Part shown: in pieces, positions 44,601 to 53,470 of the stretch
Position numbering within the stretch: position 1 is the first letter of the stretch
Layout of the letters: each line of letters opens with the position of its first letter
Assembly: GCA_934454655.1 (NCBI GenBank)
Contig: CAKSFK010000010.1
Span: 3,413-67,412, forward strand
DNA from: an uncultured Eubacteriales bacterium
Lineage (GTDB): Bacteria > Bacillota > Clostridia > Oscillospirales > Acutalibacteraceae
Direction of reading: 5' to 3'
Length of the DNA stretch: 64,000 nt
Program-made: the position numbers and the translations under genes
The notes under the pieces: model-generated
Seen by the model: the letters and a program-made list of their open reading frames with translations, nothing else
Database searches by the model: none
Told to the model about the DNA's origin: nothing

Positions 44601-46793
44601 ATGAAAAAATTTATTATTATTGTTCTATGTATTGCTCTTTTATTTGTCGGTGTTGATGCCGCTTACTACCGTTTAGGAGTATATATCGACCTTAACCCTT
44701 CAAAAGAAGTGAAAACCTTTGTGAAAACAAAGGAAAACAAAATTCTGCTTAACAGCGGAAAAGGATATAATGAATTTGAAATAAAAGGTGTTAACTTAGG
44801 CTCGGGTGAGCCGGGCGAATGGTCTACGGATTTCAGCATAGACAAAGAAACCTATAAGAGATGGTTTAAATATATAAAAGAAATGGGTGCTAACACTATT
44901 CGTGTTTACACCATTCAGAACGATACCTTTTATAACGCATTTTATGAATATAACTATCAAAATCCGGATCCTCTTTATATGATTCACGGAGTGTGGGTAA
45001 ACGATTATGTTCAGAATTCCCACAGAGACGCTTATGATAAAGACTTTTACACCACCTTTTCCCGTGACAGCATTACCATGATTGATGTTATTCACGGAAA
45101 GAAAAAGCTTTCCTTAGGGCGCGTTGCCAGCGCCGGTCACGGAACATACCGCAAGGATGTTTCAGAGTGGGTTATCGGCTATATTCTCGGTGTTGAATGG
45201 GACGATGTTACGGTAGCCTATACAGATGAAACCTATAAGAATATGACGGAGTATACGTCTTTTAAAGGAGAATATCTTTATACGGCAGAAAATGCCTCAG
45301 TTTTTGAAACGCTTTTGTGCAAGCTTGGAAATCATTTGATAGGTTATGAAACAAAACGCTATAAAACGCAAAAGCTGATTGCCTTTTCAAATTGGCCGAC
45401 AACCGATCCTTTTAAATATCCCGAAACTGTAAAAAACTTATATATGAAATGCGCCTATGTGGATGTTGAGCATATTAAAACAACCGACAAGTTGCTTACA
45501 GGACAATTTGCCTCATATCATGTTTATCCTTACTATCCCGATTATCTTAATTGGACCGACGATTGGAGCTTTTCGGATATCACCGACAAAACTCAGTTTT
45601 ATGACGGTGAAGAATTAAATACCTACCGAGCATACTTAAGTATGCTTACCTCGCACCATACAATTCCCGTAGTAATTTCTGAATTCGGTGTTTCAACAGG
45701 CAGAGGAATGGCACACAGAGATTTAAACACGAACCGAAATCAAGGCAATATGTCCGAAAAGGATCAAGGACAGGCGCTTATTCGGTGCTATGAAGATATA
45801 ATGGCTGCAGGATGTGCGGGTTCTTGCGTGTTTTCGTGGCAAGACGAATGGTTCAAGCGCACTTGGAATACTATGTATGCCGTAAATTTAACCCGAAATC
45901 CTTATTGGTCGGATTATCAAACAAACGAGCAGTATTTCGGACTTCTTTCCTTTGACCCCGGGAAAGAAAAATCCGTTTGTTATGCAGACGGAGATATTTC
46001 GGAATGGTCGGGAGAAAAGCCTGTAGTACAATCGGGTGATATGTCTGTAAGTATCCGTTATGATGAGCGGTTTATGTATTTTCTAATCTATAAGAAAAAC
46101 CTTGATTTTGAAAATGACAAAATATTTATTCCTATTGATACCACACCGAAATCCGGCAGTAATTACTGTGAGAACTTTGGCTTGAAGTTTGATAAGGCAG
46201 CGGATTTTGTCCTTGTAATCAATGGGAAAGACAACAGTCGGCTTATGGTTCAGGAACGATATGAAGTACTGCGATCTACCTATTCGCAAAATCTTAAAGG
46301 CTTTGATACCTATCTTGTTGATAATGTTCCCGATAAGAACTCCTCAAAATTTGTAAATATTGATATGATCCTTGAAATTTTCAATGTCACGGAAGAACAG
46401 CGACACAGTAATCTCTTTAATTTCGGTGAGCCTTCATTTGAAACCGGAAAGCTGAGATACGGAAACGCCAACCCGGATTCTGCCGACTTTGACTCGCTTG
46501 CCGATTTTGCCCAAAGCGGAGATTATATAGAAGTGAAATTGCCGTGGCAGCTGCTTAATTTCTCCGATCCGTCTAAAATGGAAATCCTCGATGATTATTA
46601 CAGCGGAAATTACGGAATTAAATTTATAAATATCAATAAAATGAATATTGGAATTATGACCGAAAGCGGTAACCGCTGCCATCTTTCATCCTTTGAACTG
46701 AAGGGGTGGAGCAACAAAGTGACTTATCACGAAAGGCTTAAGAATTCCTATTATCTATTACAAAGTTATTGGAACAAAGAGGTGTCGCCGTGA
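44601..46793 (+). CDS. Membrane-anchored glycoside hydrolase-like protein
   Basis: A 730-residue protein: N-terminal signal anchor (FIIIVLCIALLFVGVDA), then a TIM barrel of the GH-A clan type (FEIKGVNLGSGEPGEW; MGANTIRVYTIQND; acid/base candidate in GYILGVEWDD near residue 200; nucleophile candidate in VVISEFGVSTGRG near 360), then a ~250-residue beta-rich C-terminal region (DGDISEWSGEKPVVQSGD, VSIRYDERFMYFLIY) like a carbohydrate-binding module. It may trim or release the polymer made by the glycosyltransferase of the same operon. Exact GH family not assigned. Confidence 0.8.
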   Translation: MKKFIIIVLCIALLFVGVDAAYYRLGVYIDLNPSKEVKTFVKTKENKILLNSGKGYNEFEIKGVNLGSGEPGEWSTDFSIDKETYKRWFKYIKEMGANTIRVYTIQNDTFYNAFYEYNYQNPDPLYMIHGVWVNDYVQNSHRDAYDKDFYTTFSRDSITMIDVIHGKKKLSLGRVASAGHGTYRKDVSEWVIGYILGVEWDDVTVAYTDETYKNMTEYTSFKGEYLYTAENASVFETLLCKLGNHLIGYETKRYKTQKLIAFSNWPTTDPFKYPETVKNLYMKCAYVDVEHIKTTDKLLTGQFASYHVYPYYPDYLNWTDDWSFSDITDKTQFYDGEELNTYRAYLSMLTSHHTIPVVISEFGVSTGRGMAHRDLNTNRNQGNMSEKDQGQALIRCYEDIMAAGCAGSCVFSWQDEWFKRTWNTMYAVNLTRNPYWSDYQTNEQYFGLLSFDPGKEKSVCYADGDISEWSGEKPVVQSGDMSVSIRYDERFMYFLIYKKNLDFENDKIFIPIDTTPKSGSNYCENFGLKFDKAADFVLVINGKDNSRLMVQERYEVLRSTYSQNLKGFDTYLVDNVPDKNSSKFVNIDMILEIFNVTEEQRHSNLFNFGEPSFETGKLRYGNANPDSADFDSLADFAQSGDYIEVKLPWQLLNFSDPSKMEILDDYYSGNYGIKFININKMNIGIMTESGNRCHLSSFELKGWSNKVTYHERLKNSYYLLQSYWNKEVSP

Positions 46794-47899
46794 GAGTAGA
46801 AATAATGCTGTATATCTATCTGTTTGTATGCGGAGCAATGATTATTTTTAATATAATCACTGCGCTTTTATTTCGCAAAAGCGAACGAAAGACGGAAAAA
46901 GTGAGCAAAAATCTGCGTTATGAGGTTGTGCTCCGGCTTAAAGCTGCGGAGGCAGGCTCCCCTATTGACAAAAACCATAAGCTATATCTGAGCCGGAAAT
47001 TACGAAAAGTCGGGAATATGATAGCCTTTGACAAAATGTTGGCGGCTGAATATATAAGCCACCCGCAGGAAATTCGCAATTATTTGCATAGTCTTGACGA
47101 GGTTTTTATATCACTTATGGCATATTATATGAAGCGAAACAGAATTGAAGCCGCCTATTTCCCCTATATTATAAAAAAATACCGAGTAATTGCATACCGT
47201 TCCTTTTATAGCCTTGAGGGGGCTTTACTTGAGCTTTTGAACGAACCGAGCATTTACTGCCGTGAAAATGCTATGCAGGCGCTTTACACTACGGGCGATG
47301 TTGACTGTATTATAAAAGCTATTAAAACAATTGACCGTAGTGATCTATTCTATCACCGAAAGCTGTTATCCGACGGTCTTTTGAATTTTGCCGGCAGCGG
47401 TAATACTTTGGGCAAAAAAATCGTTGAAAATTTTTTTGATTTTTCAGTAGGAATGCAAGGGACATTACTTGATTATTTGCGCTTTTCAGGCAGTGAGTAC
47501 CAAAAGTTTGCATTATCGCTTTTGATAAACGAGGATTTGAATGATGAAATACGCTATGCGGCAATCCGATATCTCGGCAAATATCCGTTTTCAAAGGCGT
47601 ATGAAGCGCTGTGCGGTCTTGCTGAGGAGAACTCAGAGCAAAAGTGGGAATATGCCGCTATTGCTTCAACCGCTCTCGGTTCATATCCGTGTGAAAACAC
47701 CGTACATATTTTAAAGAAAAATCTGTATAGCCGAAACTGGTATGTACGGCTCAATTCGGCGGCGAGTTTGAAAAATCTCGGAATTACATATTCGGAATTA
47801 AGCGATATTATAGACGGAAACGACCGCTATGCTTCGGAAATTATCAGGTATTGTCTGCAACGGGATTATTCGGGTGAAAAGGAGGCGGTTCATATATGA
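46790..47899 (+). CDS. Membrane-anchored HEAT-repeat protein
   Basis: A 369-residue protein. I choose GTG 46790, which overlaps the previous stop as GTGA and has AGAGG before it. One N-terminal transmembrane helix (IYLFVCGAMIIFNIITALLF) is followed by a cytoplasmic array of HEAT-like helical pairs (YCRENAMQALYTTGDVDCII; LNDEIRYAAIRYLGKYPF; KWEYAAIASTALGSYP; NWYVRLNSAASLKNLG). Likely a scaffold for the polymer-synthesis machinery at the membrane. Its stop overlaps the glycosyltransferase start by 4 bp. Confidence 0.82.
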   Translation: MRVEIMLYIYLFVCGAMIIFNIITALLFRKSERKTEKVSKNLRYEVVLRLKAAEAGSPIDKNHKLYLSRKLRKVGNMIAFDKMLAAEYISHPQEIRNYLHSLDEVFISLMAYYMKRNRIEAAYFPYIIKKYRVIAYRSFYSLEGALLELLNEPSIYCRENAMQALYTTGDVDCIIKAIKTIDRSDLFYHRKLLSDGLLNFAGSGNTLGKKIVENFFDFSVGMQGTLLDYLRFSGSEYQKFALSLLINEDLNDEIRYAAIRYLGKYPFSKAYEALCGLAEENSEQKWEYAAIASTALGSYPCENTVHILKKNLYSRNWYVRLNSAASLKNLGITYSELSDIIDGNDRYASEIIRYCLQRDYSGEKEAVHI

Positions 47900-49299
47900 T
47901 AGAAGCAATAGATATATTCCTAAAAGCCGTCGGTGTGTTTTTTATTATTTATATGATTGGTTATTCAACCTTTTTGTTTCTGTCTGTTTTGGTAGGATCT
48001 TCTGAGCTTTACAAAGCACATCGCCGAAAATGCCTTAAAAATTTTTTTCCGAACGATTATTTTGTGCCGATTACCATTGTAGTCCCTGCTTATAACGAAG
48101 AAATAACCGTAGTGGAAACGGTTAAGTCCCTGCTTGAGCTTGATTATCGGTCTTACGAAATTATTGTAGTTGATGATGGTTCACGCGACGAAACCGCAAA
48201 AAAGGTTATTGACGCATTTTCAATGCACCGTGTTTCACGTCCGATTCGCAGACAAATTGAATGTCAGCCAGAGGAATTTATTTATGAAACAAGGGATACC
48301 CGTGTGCCGCTTACTGTTATACGAAAGAAAAACGGCGGAAAAGCCGACGCACTGAATATGGGTATAAACGCCGCTAATTATCCTTATTTTATCTGTATGG
48401 ACGCAGACTCGGTACTTCAGTATGATTCACTTAAAAACATCTCTCAGCCTATTTTAGAAAAACCGAATGTTGTTGCAGTCGGAGGGTTGATAAGGCTGTC
48501 AAACGATGTTGAGCTTGAGAATTGCAGAGTGAAAAAATATCAACTTCCAAAAAATATCATTGCCTGTATGCAAGTGCTTGAATATGACCGGTCATTTTTA
48601 GCGTCACGCATTATGTTCGATAAATTCAACGGCTCGCTTATTATTTCAGGTGCATTCGGTTTGTTTAAAAAGGATGTTGTAATTGCCGCCGGAGGTTACA
48701 ATAACAAAACAATGGGTGAGGATATGGAGCTTGTAGTAAAGCTGCATGAATACTGTACGGTCAATAATATGAAATACACTATCTGCTATGCAACCGACGC
48801 CATTTGTTGGACGCAGGCTCCCGAAAAGCTGAGCGACTTAAAAAAGCAGCGCAAGCGCTGGCACCTTGGACTGTTTCAAAGTATGATTAAACACAGAAAA
48901 ATGCTTTTCAACCCCAAATTCGGTGCGGTAGGTTATATTTCATATTTATATTTTCTGATTTATGAATTACTTTCGCCTTTTATAGAAATATTCGGAGTTC
49001 TGACAATGCTTTTGGCTTTTGCGATGGATTTGATTAACATTCCGTTTATGGTACTGTTTTTCCTTATCTATGCAGTATTTGGAAGTGTGTTGTCGCTTAC
49101 GGCGTTTTTCTCAAGAATTTATACTTCGGATTTGAAAGTAACATTTTCAGACGCGGTTAAAGCCTGCCTTTTGTGTGTTTTTGAAATCACATGTCTTAGG
49201 TTTGTTTTGGCTTGGGTCAGGGCAACGGCTTTTTTCGGTTATCGCAAGAAAAAACTGCAATGGGGTCGAATTGAACGCAAAAAAATCAACTTTAAATAA
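47896..49299 (+). CDS. Processive family 2 glycosyltransferase
   Basis: A 467-residue membrane glycosyltransferase. One N-terminal helix (~10-33), a GT-A domain (~55-320) with VVDDGSRDET (D93/D94), CMDADSVL (D169, D171), GEDMELV (D276) and the QRKRW form of QxxRW (318-322), then about four C-terminal helices. The D,D,D,QxxRW set marks synthases that both polymerise and export, such as hyaluronan, cellulose or poly-GlcNAc synthases. No PilZ domain is visible, so c-di-GMP control would be through the riboswitch. Sugar unknown. Confidence 0.9.
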   Translation: MIEAIDIFLKAVGVFFIIYMIGYSTFLFLSVLVGSSELYKAHRRKCLKNFFPNDYFVPITIVVPAYNEEITVVETVKSLLELDYRSYEIIVVDDGSRDETAKKVIDAFSMHRVSRPIRRQIECQPEEFIYETRDTRVPLTVIRKKNGGKADALNMGINAANYPYFICMDADSVLQYDSLKNISQPILEKPNVVAVGGLIRLSNDVELENCRVKKYQLPKNIIACMQVLEYDRSFLASRIMFDKFNGSLIISGAFGLFKKDVVIAAGGYNNKTMGEDMELVVKLHEYCTVNNMKYTICYATDAICWTQAPEKLSDLKKQRKRWHLGLFQSMIKHRKMLFNPKFGAVGYISYLYFLIYELLSPFIEIFGVLTMLLAFAMDLINIPFMVLFFLIYAVFGSVLSLTAFFSRIYTSDLKVTFSDAVKACLLCVFEITCLRFVLAWVRATAFFGYRKKKLQWGRIERKKINFK

Positions 49300-49313
49300 G
49301 AGGAGAGAAATAT

Positions 49314-49700
49314 ATGGAACTTAAGGATTTAAGAACCGCATTGTTCGGATTTAATAAAAACGATGTTTACGAATACATTTCACAGTTAAACTATATCTAT
49401 GAACAAAAGGAAGCGCAAAAAATCAAAGAGCAGAAAGATATATTAGAGGAACTGAATAAAAAGAATGAGGAACTGAATGATTATAATTCCCGTTTAAATC
49501 AAGAAAACACCGATCTTAAAAGAATTAACGATGAATTACAGAAAAAATTTGAATTATCCGACAAAAGGTCAAGCGAATTGGAAAACCAAATTGAAGAAAT
49601 TTGCAAAGCGACCGTTTCAGTGCTTGGGGAAGTTAAAGAACAGCTAAATTCGGCCGAAAAAAGAATTTCGGATTTGCGGACGGAGCAAGGGTATGAATAA
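49314..49700 (+). CDS. DivIVA-like coiled-coil protein
   Basis: A 128-residue protein. The start LKDLRTALFGFNKNDVYEYI resembles the membrane-binding N-terminus of DivIVA-type proteins (FGYxxxEVDxFI). Residues ~28-125 are one long coiled coil (EELNKKNEELNDYNSRLNQE and onward). It could place or cluster the secretion machinery at a cell pole or septum. The next gene starts 8 bp before its stop, so it is tied to the phosphodiesterase. Confidence 0.72.
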   Translation: MELKDLRTALFGFNKNDVYEYISQLNYIYEQKEAQKIKEQKDILEELNKKNEELNDYNSRLNQENTDLKRINDELQKKFELSDKRSSELENQIEEICKATVSVLGEVKEQLNSAEKRISDLRTEQGYE

Positions 49701-51636
49701 CTGCCGAAAGTTTTATAAAAGCTTAATTATATGCATTTTTTCTATTGCGATGATATTGAATATCGGGTTGCCTGTTTATGCCGCTGTTTATACAGTACCA
49801 AGCGACGGCGATGAGGCGGACACCGTTTATGTTGCCGGAAATCCCAATGCATATCCGCTAGAATATTACAGTAAGGAAGATAAAGCTTTTTGCGGTGTTT
49901 TTCCCGATATGCTGAAGGTTGTATCCGAAAAAACAGGCATTTCATTTACCTATATTTCAGCTTCTTCCGAAAATCGGCAGAAAGAGCTTTCCCGCAACAA
50001 TCAGGTTGAATTGTTGACAGTACTCTCCGATAAACAGGACGAGTGCAAAGTGGATGAACTGTTGCCGGTTTTAGAGTTTTATTCTAAAGGGGAAAATACA
50101 ACTTATTGCATAGGCTTTACCGAAATTACCTCTCCTGAACTTATCGGGAAAATAAGAAATGCCTTTTCGGAAATATCCGAAGAGGAAAAAATGGGATTTT
50201 TACTCGCAAATTCAAATAATAATCCGGATGTGAGCAACAAGAACCGTTTAATAAAAATAATAATTTTGTCAATTTCTTTTCTTATTGTCATTTGCGGTTT
50301 TCTTGCCGTCGTTGCCGTCAAAAGAAAAAAACACAGCAGTCAAGATTCGATGATTGACGAATTGACGGGTATAGGCAATGCAGAATATTATAATTATGCC
50401 TTTGAACAGTTGATATCCCGTCAATCTAAAAATCTTTATGCTGTTGTTTATTTGGCATATGAAATTGAAAAAATAAGCATTGAATGCGGAGAAAAAACAA
50501 TTAAGGAAATTGAGAGTTATGCTGCTGCACACTTAAATTCAAAAATTGACTCTGCCGAATACCTAGCAAGGATAAATGACGGAGTTTTTGTAATGCTTAT
50601 ACAGGCACCTACAGAAAAAGAATGTGCAAGCAAAATGTTCGAGGTTGTTGACAGCTTAAACCTATATTTGCAGGAATTTTATCCAAATATGGCAAATGCT
50701 TTCAGAGCAGGAGTCTCAAGGCTTTGCGAACATCCTGATTGCAATGCCGAAACAGCAATTTATAATGCAAAGCAGGGTTATTTTGCAGCTCTAAGTAGCA
50801 ATACTTCTGTAGTGATAACCTGTGAAAACCACTTGACACAAAGCAGAAGACAGGAAAAATTGCGAAAGGGTGTTGCCAATGCGGTTACCGATGGCGAATT
50901 CCGGGTGTATTTACAGTTTATCAATGAAAATAAATCCAAAAAAATTTGCGGTGCGGAAGCTCTGTCACGCTGGCAAAATAAAGAATACGGTATATTGCGT
51001 CCACACGAATATATTGACATTTTGAAAGAAACCGAACAAATAATAGCACACGATTACAAAATGTTTTCTGCTGTATGCCGACAACTTGAGGCTTGGTGTG
51101 CTGAACCGTATAAGCAACTTTTTTTAACCTGCAATTTCACAAGGACTTCGCTCAGTCAAAATGATTTTTTCGACCGCATATCCGAAATTTCTTCCGATTA
51201 CAAATTTGATCGTAGCCGACTTGTACTTGAAATAACCGAAGATTCAATTGCTGAGAATTCACAGGCGGTTTCGGAAAATATCAGCAAATGCCGCAGAGCA
51301 GGCTTTAAAATAGCGATTGACGATATGGGAGCGGGATTTTCGTCTTTTGCCGACTTATATGATAATGAAATTGATTTAGTAAAAATCGATGGAGAATTTA
51401 TTGCCTCTTGCACATCTGAAAGGCGGCAAACTATGCTTTCAAATATAATAACACTTGTGCATGAGTCCGGCGCAAAGATTCTTTGTGAGGGAGTTGAAAA
51501 TTTGGAACAAGCAGATTTTCTCGACAAAATAAATTGTGATATGATGCAGGGATTTTATTTTTCAAAGATCCTCCCACTGGTTGAATGTGAAAAAATTCTT
51601 AAAAATGAAAATATCACAGAAGGAAAAAATTTTTAA
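49693..51636 (+). CDS. Sensor-GGDEF(degenerate)-EAL c-di-GMP phosphodiesterase
   Basis: A 647-residue protein: signal sequence; extracellular substrate-binding-like sensor (~31-165, YVAGNPNAYPLEYYSKEDKA); transmembrane helix (~183-205); a GGDEF-like domain whose signature is degenerate (ARINDGVFVML), so not a cyclase; and a C-terminal EAL domain with its key residues in place (GAEALSRW, TCNFTRTSL, LEITED, IDDMGAGFSS, LVKIDGEF, CEGVEN, MMQGFYF). It should degrade c-di-GMP. Being the last gene of a c-di-GMP riboswitch operon, it closes a feedback loop. Confidence 0.88.
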   Translation: MNNCRKFYKSLIICIFSIAMILNIGLPVYAAVYTVPSDGDEADTVYVAGNPNAYPLEYYSKEDKAFCGVFPDMLKVVSEKTGISFTYISASSENRQKELSRNNQVELLTVLSDKQDECKVDELLPVLEFYSKGENTTYCIGFTEITSPELIGKIRNAFSEISEEEKMGFLLANSNNNPDVSNKNRLIKIIILSISFLIVICGFLAVVAVKRKKHSSQDSMIDELTGIGNAEYYNYAFEQLISRQSKNLYAVVYLAYEIEKISIECGEKTIKEIESYAAAHLNSKIDSAEYLARINDGVFVMLIQAPTEKECASKMFEVVDSLNLYLQEFYPNMANAFRAGVSRLCEHPDCNAETAIYNAKQGYFAALSSNTSVVITCENHLTQSRRQEKLRKGVANAVTDGEFRVYLQFINENKSKKICGAEALSRWQNKEYGILRPHEYIDILKETEQIIAHDYKMFSAVCRQLEAWCAEPYKQLFLTCNFTRTSLSQNDFFDRISEISSDYKFDRSRLVLEITEDSIAENSQAVSENISKCRRAGFKIAIDDMGAGFSSFADLYDNEIDLVKIDGEFIASCTSERRQTMLSNIITLVHESGAKILCEGVENLEQADFLDKINCDMMQGFYFSKILPLVECEKILKNENITEGKNF

Positions 51637-51731
51637 AACTAACACAGAAAATGTTTGCAGAGTATATTAAAGATAGATTTCCGAGACGGGGGTGCGGATA
51701 TATTCTTGGACTCCAAAAGGAGTAGACAAAT
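51637..51731. other. Short gap after the phosphodiesterase gene
   Basis: I see no clear hairpin terminator here. The sequence before 51732 (ACTCCAAAAGGAGT) is a small palindrome overlapping the ribosome site of the IS3 fragment. Confidence 0.35.
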
Positions 51732-51855
51732 ATGTACACGAAAGAGCAAATTGAAACTGCATTAAATGAATTTGAACGATTAGGTTCTGTACAAGCAACG
51801 ATTACATTATTAGGTTATCCGTCAAGCAGTTCTTTGTATAAGTGGTATGAACGAA
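51732..51855 (+). mobile_element. 5' fragment of an IS3-family orfA
   Basis: The frame opens with MYTKEQIETALNEFERLGS and VQATITLLGYPSSSSLYKWY, the N-terminal helix-turn-helix of IS3-family OrfA transposases. About 41 residues in, it joins sequence that belongs in another frame to a serine recombinase. The rest of orfA, all of orfB and the terminal repeats are missing. A good AAAGGAG site remains. A decayed insertion sequence. Confidence 0.7.
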
Positions 51856-52086
51856 AAGCAAAGGCTGACCGTACAGCTCGAACAGTATGCAGCCTTGCGG
51901 CAAAAGAGAGAAAGCGCAAAATCCCGACTCGATGAGATTTTCACCATACTTGACGGACTGCAAAATCACCCGATGGAATATGACGATACGCTCGTCCGAC
52001 AGATTACTGAATGCGTAGTGGTGGAATCAAAAGAGAAAATCAAGGTGGTCTTTATCGGCGGCACGGAAATCGAGATGACGCTGTAA
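51850..52086 (+). mobile_element. 3' fragment of a serine recombinase gene
   Basis: The frame reads RLTVQLEQYAALRQKRESAK, then LDGLQNHPMEYDDTLVRQIT and ECVVVESKEKIKVVFIGG, which matches the extreme C-terminus of large serine recombinases (resolvase/recombinase family). The catalytic and zinc-ribbon parts are absent. It is joined directly to the IS3 fragment upstream. The element that brought in this island was probably an integrative one using such an enzyme. Confidence 0.7.
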
Positions 52087-52353
52087 ACAGCCTTGAAAAC
52101 AGAAACGGAGTGATGTAGAATGATTATGACGAGTGTTCAAATCAAGACAGCGAAAACGCAAAAACATCTCTATTGTCCTGTCTTCACTCTTACCCCAAAA
52201 CAAAATCGGTAACGGGATTTTGGGAAGTAATACGTAAGAGGTACTGGGTGCGGCTTTGTCGCCGATTGTAAATGCAAGGTTACCATATAAAATGATGTCG
52301 GTGAATGTCGGGCTTCGTTTCAATATAATTTGTGTTGAAACGGAGGTGATAAA
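52087..52353. other. Non-coding stretch before the barnase gene
   Basis: About 267 bp with no convincing gene. The only structure I note is the GAAACGGAGGTGATAAA ribosome site for the toxin gene. Probably mobile-element debris. Confidence 0.4.
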
Positions 52354-52923
52354 ATGGATGTCTTTTTATATTTGTTATTACAGATTATTAACGGTTTTGA
52401 TTGGAAACCGAAATTCGGTAACAGCAAAAATTACAAAAATTGGATAGCAAAATTGGATTTGAAAACATGTCCGATATGTAGAACTATGCACGGAAAAATA
52501 TGGAAAAACGGAGAACAACCCAAAACAAAAGTGAGAATTCATGATTGGTGCCGATGTGAAATTAAAACAATGAAAACGGTAAAAGCCGGAACCGCTACGA
52601 CAAAAAGACTAGACGGTGCGGATTGGACTTTAAAATACGAATCGAAATTGCCGGATTATTATATTGAATACAGGGAAGCTGAAAAATTAGGGTTTAAAAA
52701 CTTTTTAGGTAATTTGGACATAGTGGTGCCTAATCGAATGATAACAAGAGGTGTATATAGTAATCGTAACGGTCATTTACCAAATAAAGAAGGAAGAATT
52801 TGGTATGAGGCAGATATTAATTATATAGGCGGATTCCGAAATGGGCAAAGAATAATATATTCTAATGATGGATTGATATTTGTTACATATGACCATTATC
52901 AGACATTTTTTGAAATTGTATAG
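52354..52923 (+). CDS. Barnase-family ribonuclease toxin with MuF-like N-terminus
   Basis: A 189-residue protein. The C-terminal ~50 residues (LPNKEGRIWYEADINYIGG, FRNGQRIIYSNDGLIFVTYD) align almost residue by residue with barnase and keep the catalytic Glu152, Arg162/Arg166 and His181 (DHYQTF). The N-terminal half has KTCPICRTMHGKIW and HDWCRCEI (Cys39, Cys42, His46, His63, Cys66, Cys68), as in the C-terminal part of phage Mu F-like head proteins. It therefore looks like the tail of a phage-borne polymorphic toxin. AGGTGATAAA precedes the ATG. Followed 12 nt later by barstar. Confidence 0.87.
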   Translation: MDVFLYLLLQIINGFDWKPKFGNSKNYKNWIAKLDLKTCPICRTMHGKIWKNGEQPKTKVRIHDWCRCEIKTMKTVKAGTATTKRLDGADWTLKYESKLPDYYIEYREAEKLGFKNFLGNLDIVVPNRMITRGVYSNRNGHLPNKEGRIWYEADINYIGGFRNGQRIIYSNDGLIFVTYDHYQTFFEIV

Positions 52924-52935
52924 GAGGTAAAAGAA

Positions 52936-53256
52936 TTGGATTATAATGATTATCATTTATTTAAAGAAATAACCGATAACCCTATAATATTGGATTTTTC
53001 CAAATGCAAATATTTGGGTGAAATACACTTGATGCTTAAAGAAAGTTTTGGGTTGCCGGAATATTACGGAGAAAATTGGGATGCACTTTGGGATTGTTTG
53101 GACGGTCTGTTTTATGAACGTGAGAATTTTTCGGTAGAGCTTCACGGATTTTATTCCATGAAAAGAGAGTTGCGGGATGAATGTAAATTGATGTTAGAGG
53201 TTTTTGATGATGTTCATAATGAAACTCCGAATTTTACGTATAAAATTATATCATAA
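52936..53256 (+). CDS. Barstar-family ribonuclease inhibitor
   Basis: A 106-residue immunity protein with TTG start and AGGAGG 8 nt upstream. Barstar features: ILDFSKCKYLGEIHLMLKES, then FGLPEYYGENWDALWDCLDG, whose Asp/Tyr/Trp helix plugs the barnase active site, and a C-terminal strand with LMLEVFDD. Paired with the toxin, whose coding region it must balance. Clear case. Confidence 0.9.
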   Translation: MDYNDYHLFKEITDNPIILDFSKCKYLGEIHLMLKESFGLPEYYGENWDALWDCLDGLFYERENFSVELHGFYSMKRELRDECKLMLEVFDDVHNETPNFTYKIIS

Positions 53257-53332
53257 ATCAGTCAATTGAATGTTGTGAAAGTTCGGGATATATGTAAAAC
53301 CTGTAAAAAATCCTTTTCGTAGTCTTGCCACA

Positions 53333-53376
53333 AAAATCCTTATTCGTAAGAATGGGGATTTTTACTTTTTGTAATC
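53333..53376 (+). terminator. Terminator after barstar
   Basis: A ~14-bp imperfect stem AAAAATCCTTATTC/GAATGGGGATTTTT with loop GTAA (53334-53365) is followed by ACTTTTT. It closes the island on this side. Confidence 0.75.
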
Positions 53377-53393
53377 AAATATAATTCTTTCGG

Positions 53394-53422
53394 TTGAAAT
53401 GAACGGCTGTATGTTATATAAT
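53394..53422 (+). promoter_or_regulatory. Promoter of mtaB-tsaE-tsaB-rpiB-upp
   Basis: TTGAAA (53394-53399), 17 bp, TATAAT (53417-53422). Confidence 0.75.
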
Positions 53423-53470
53423 AAAATACAAAGCACGGGAAAGCTATAATAATCAAATCAGGGAGTACAT

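Noticed and set aside
40520..53376. Intact integrative element with att sites
   Set aside because: No repeat of the tRNA-Gln 3' end was found on the far side, and the recombinase is only a fragment.
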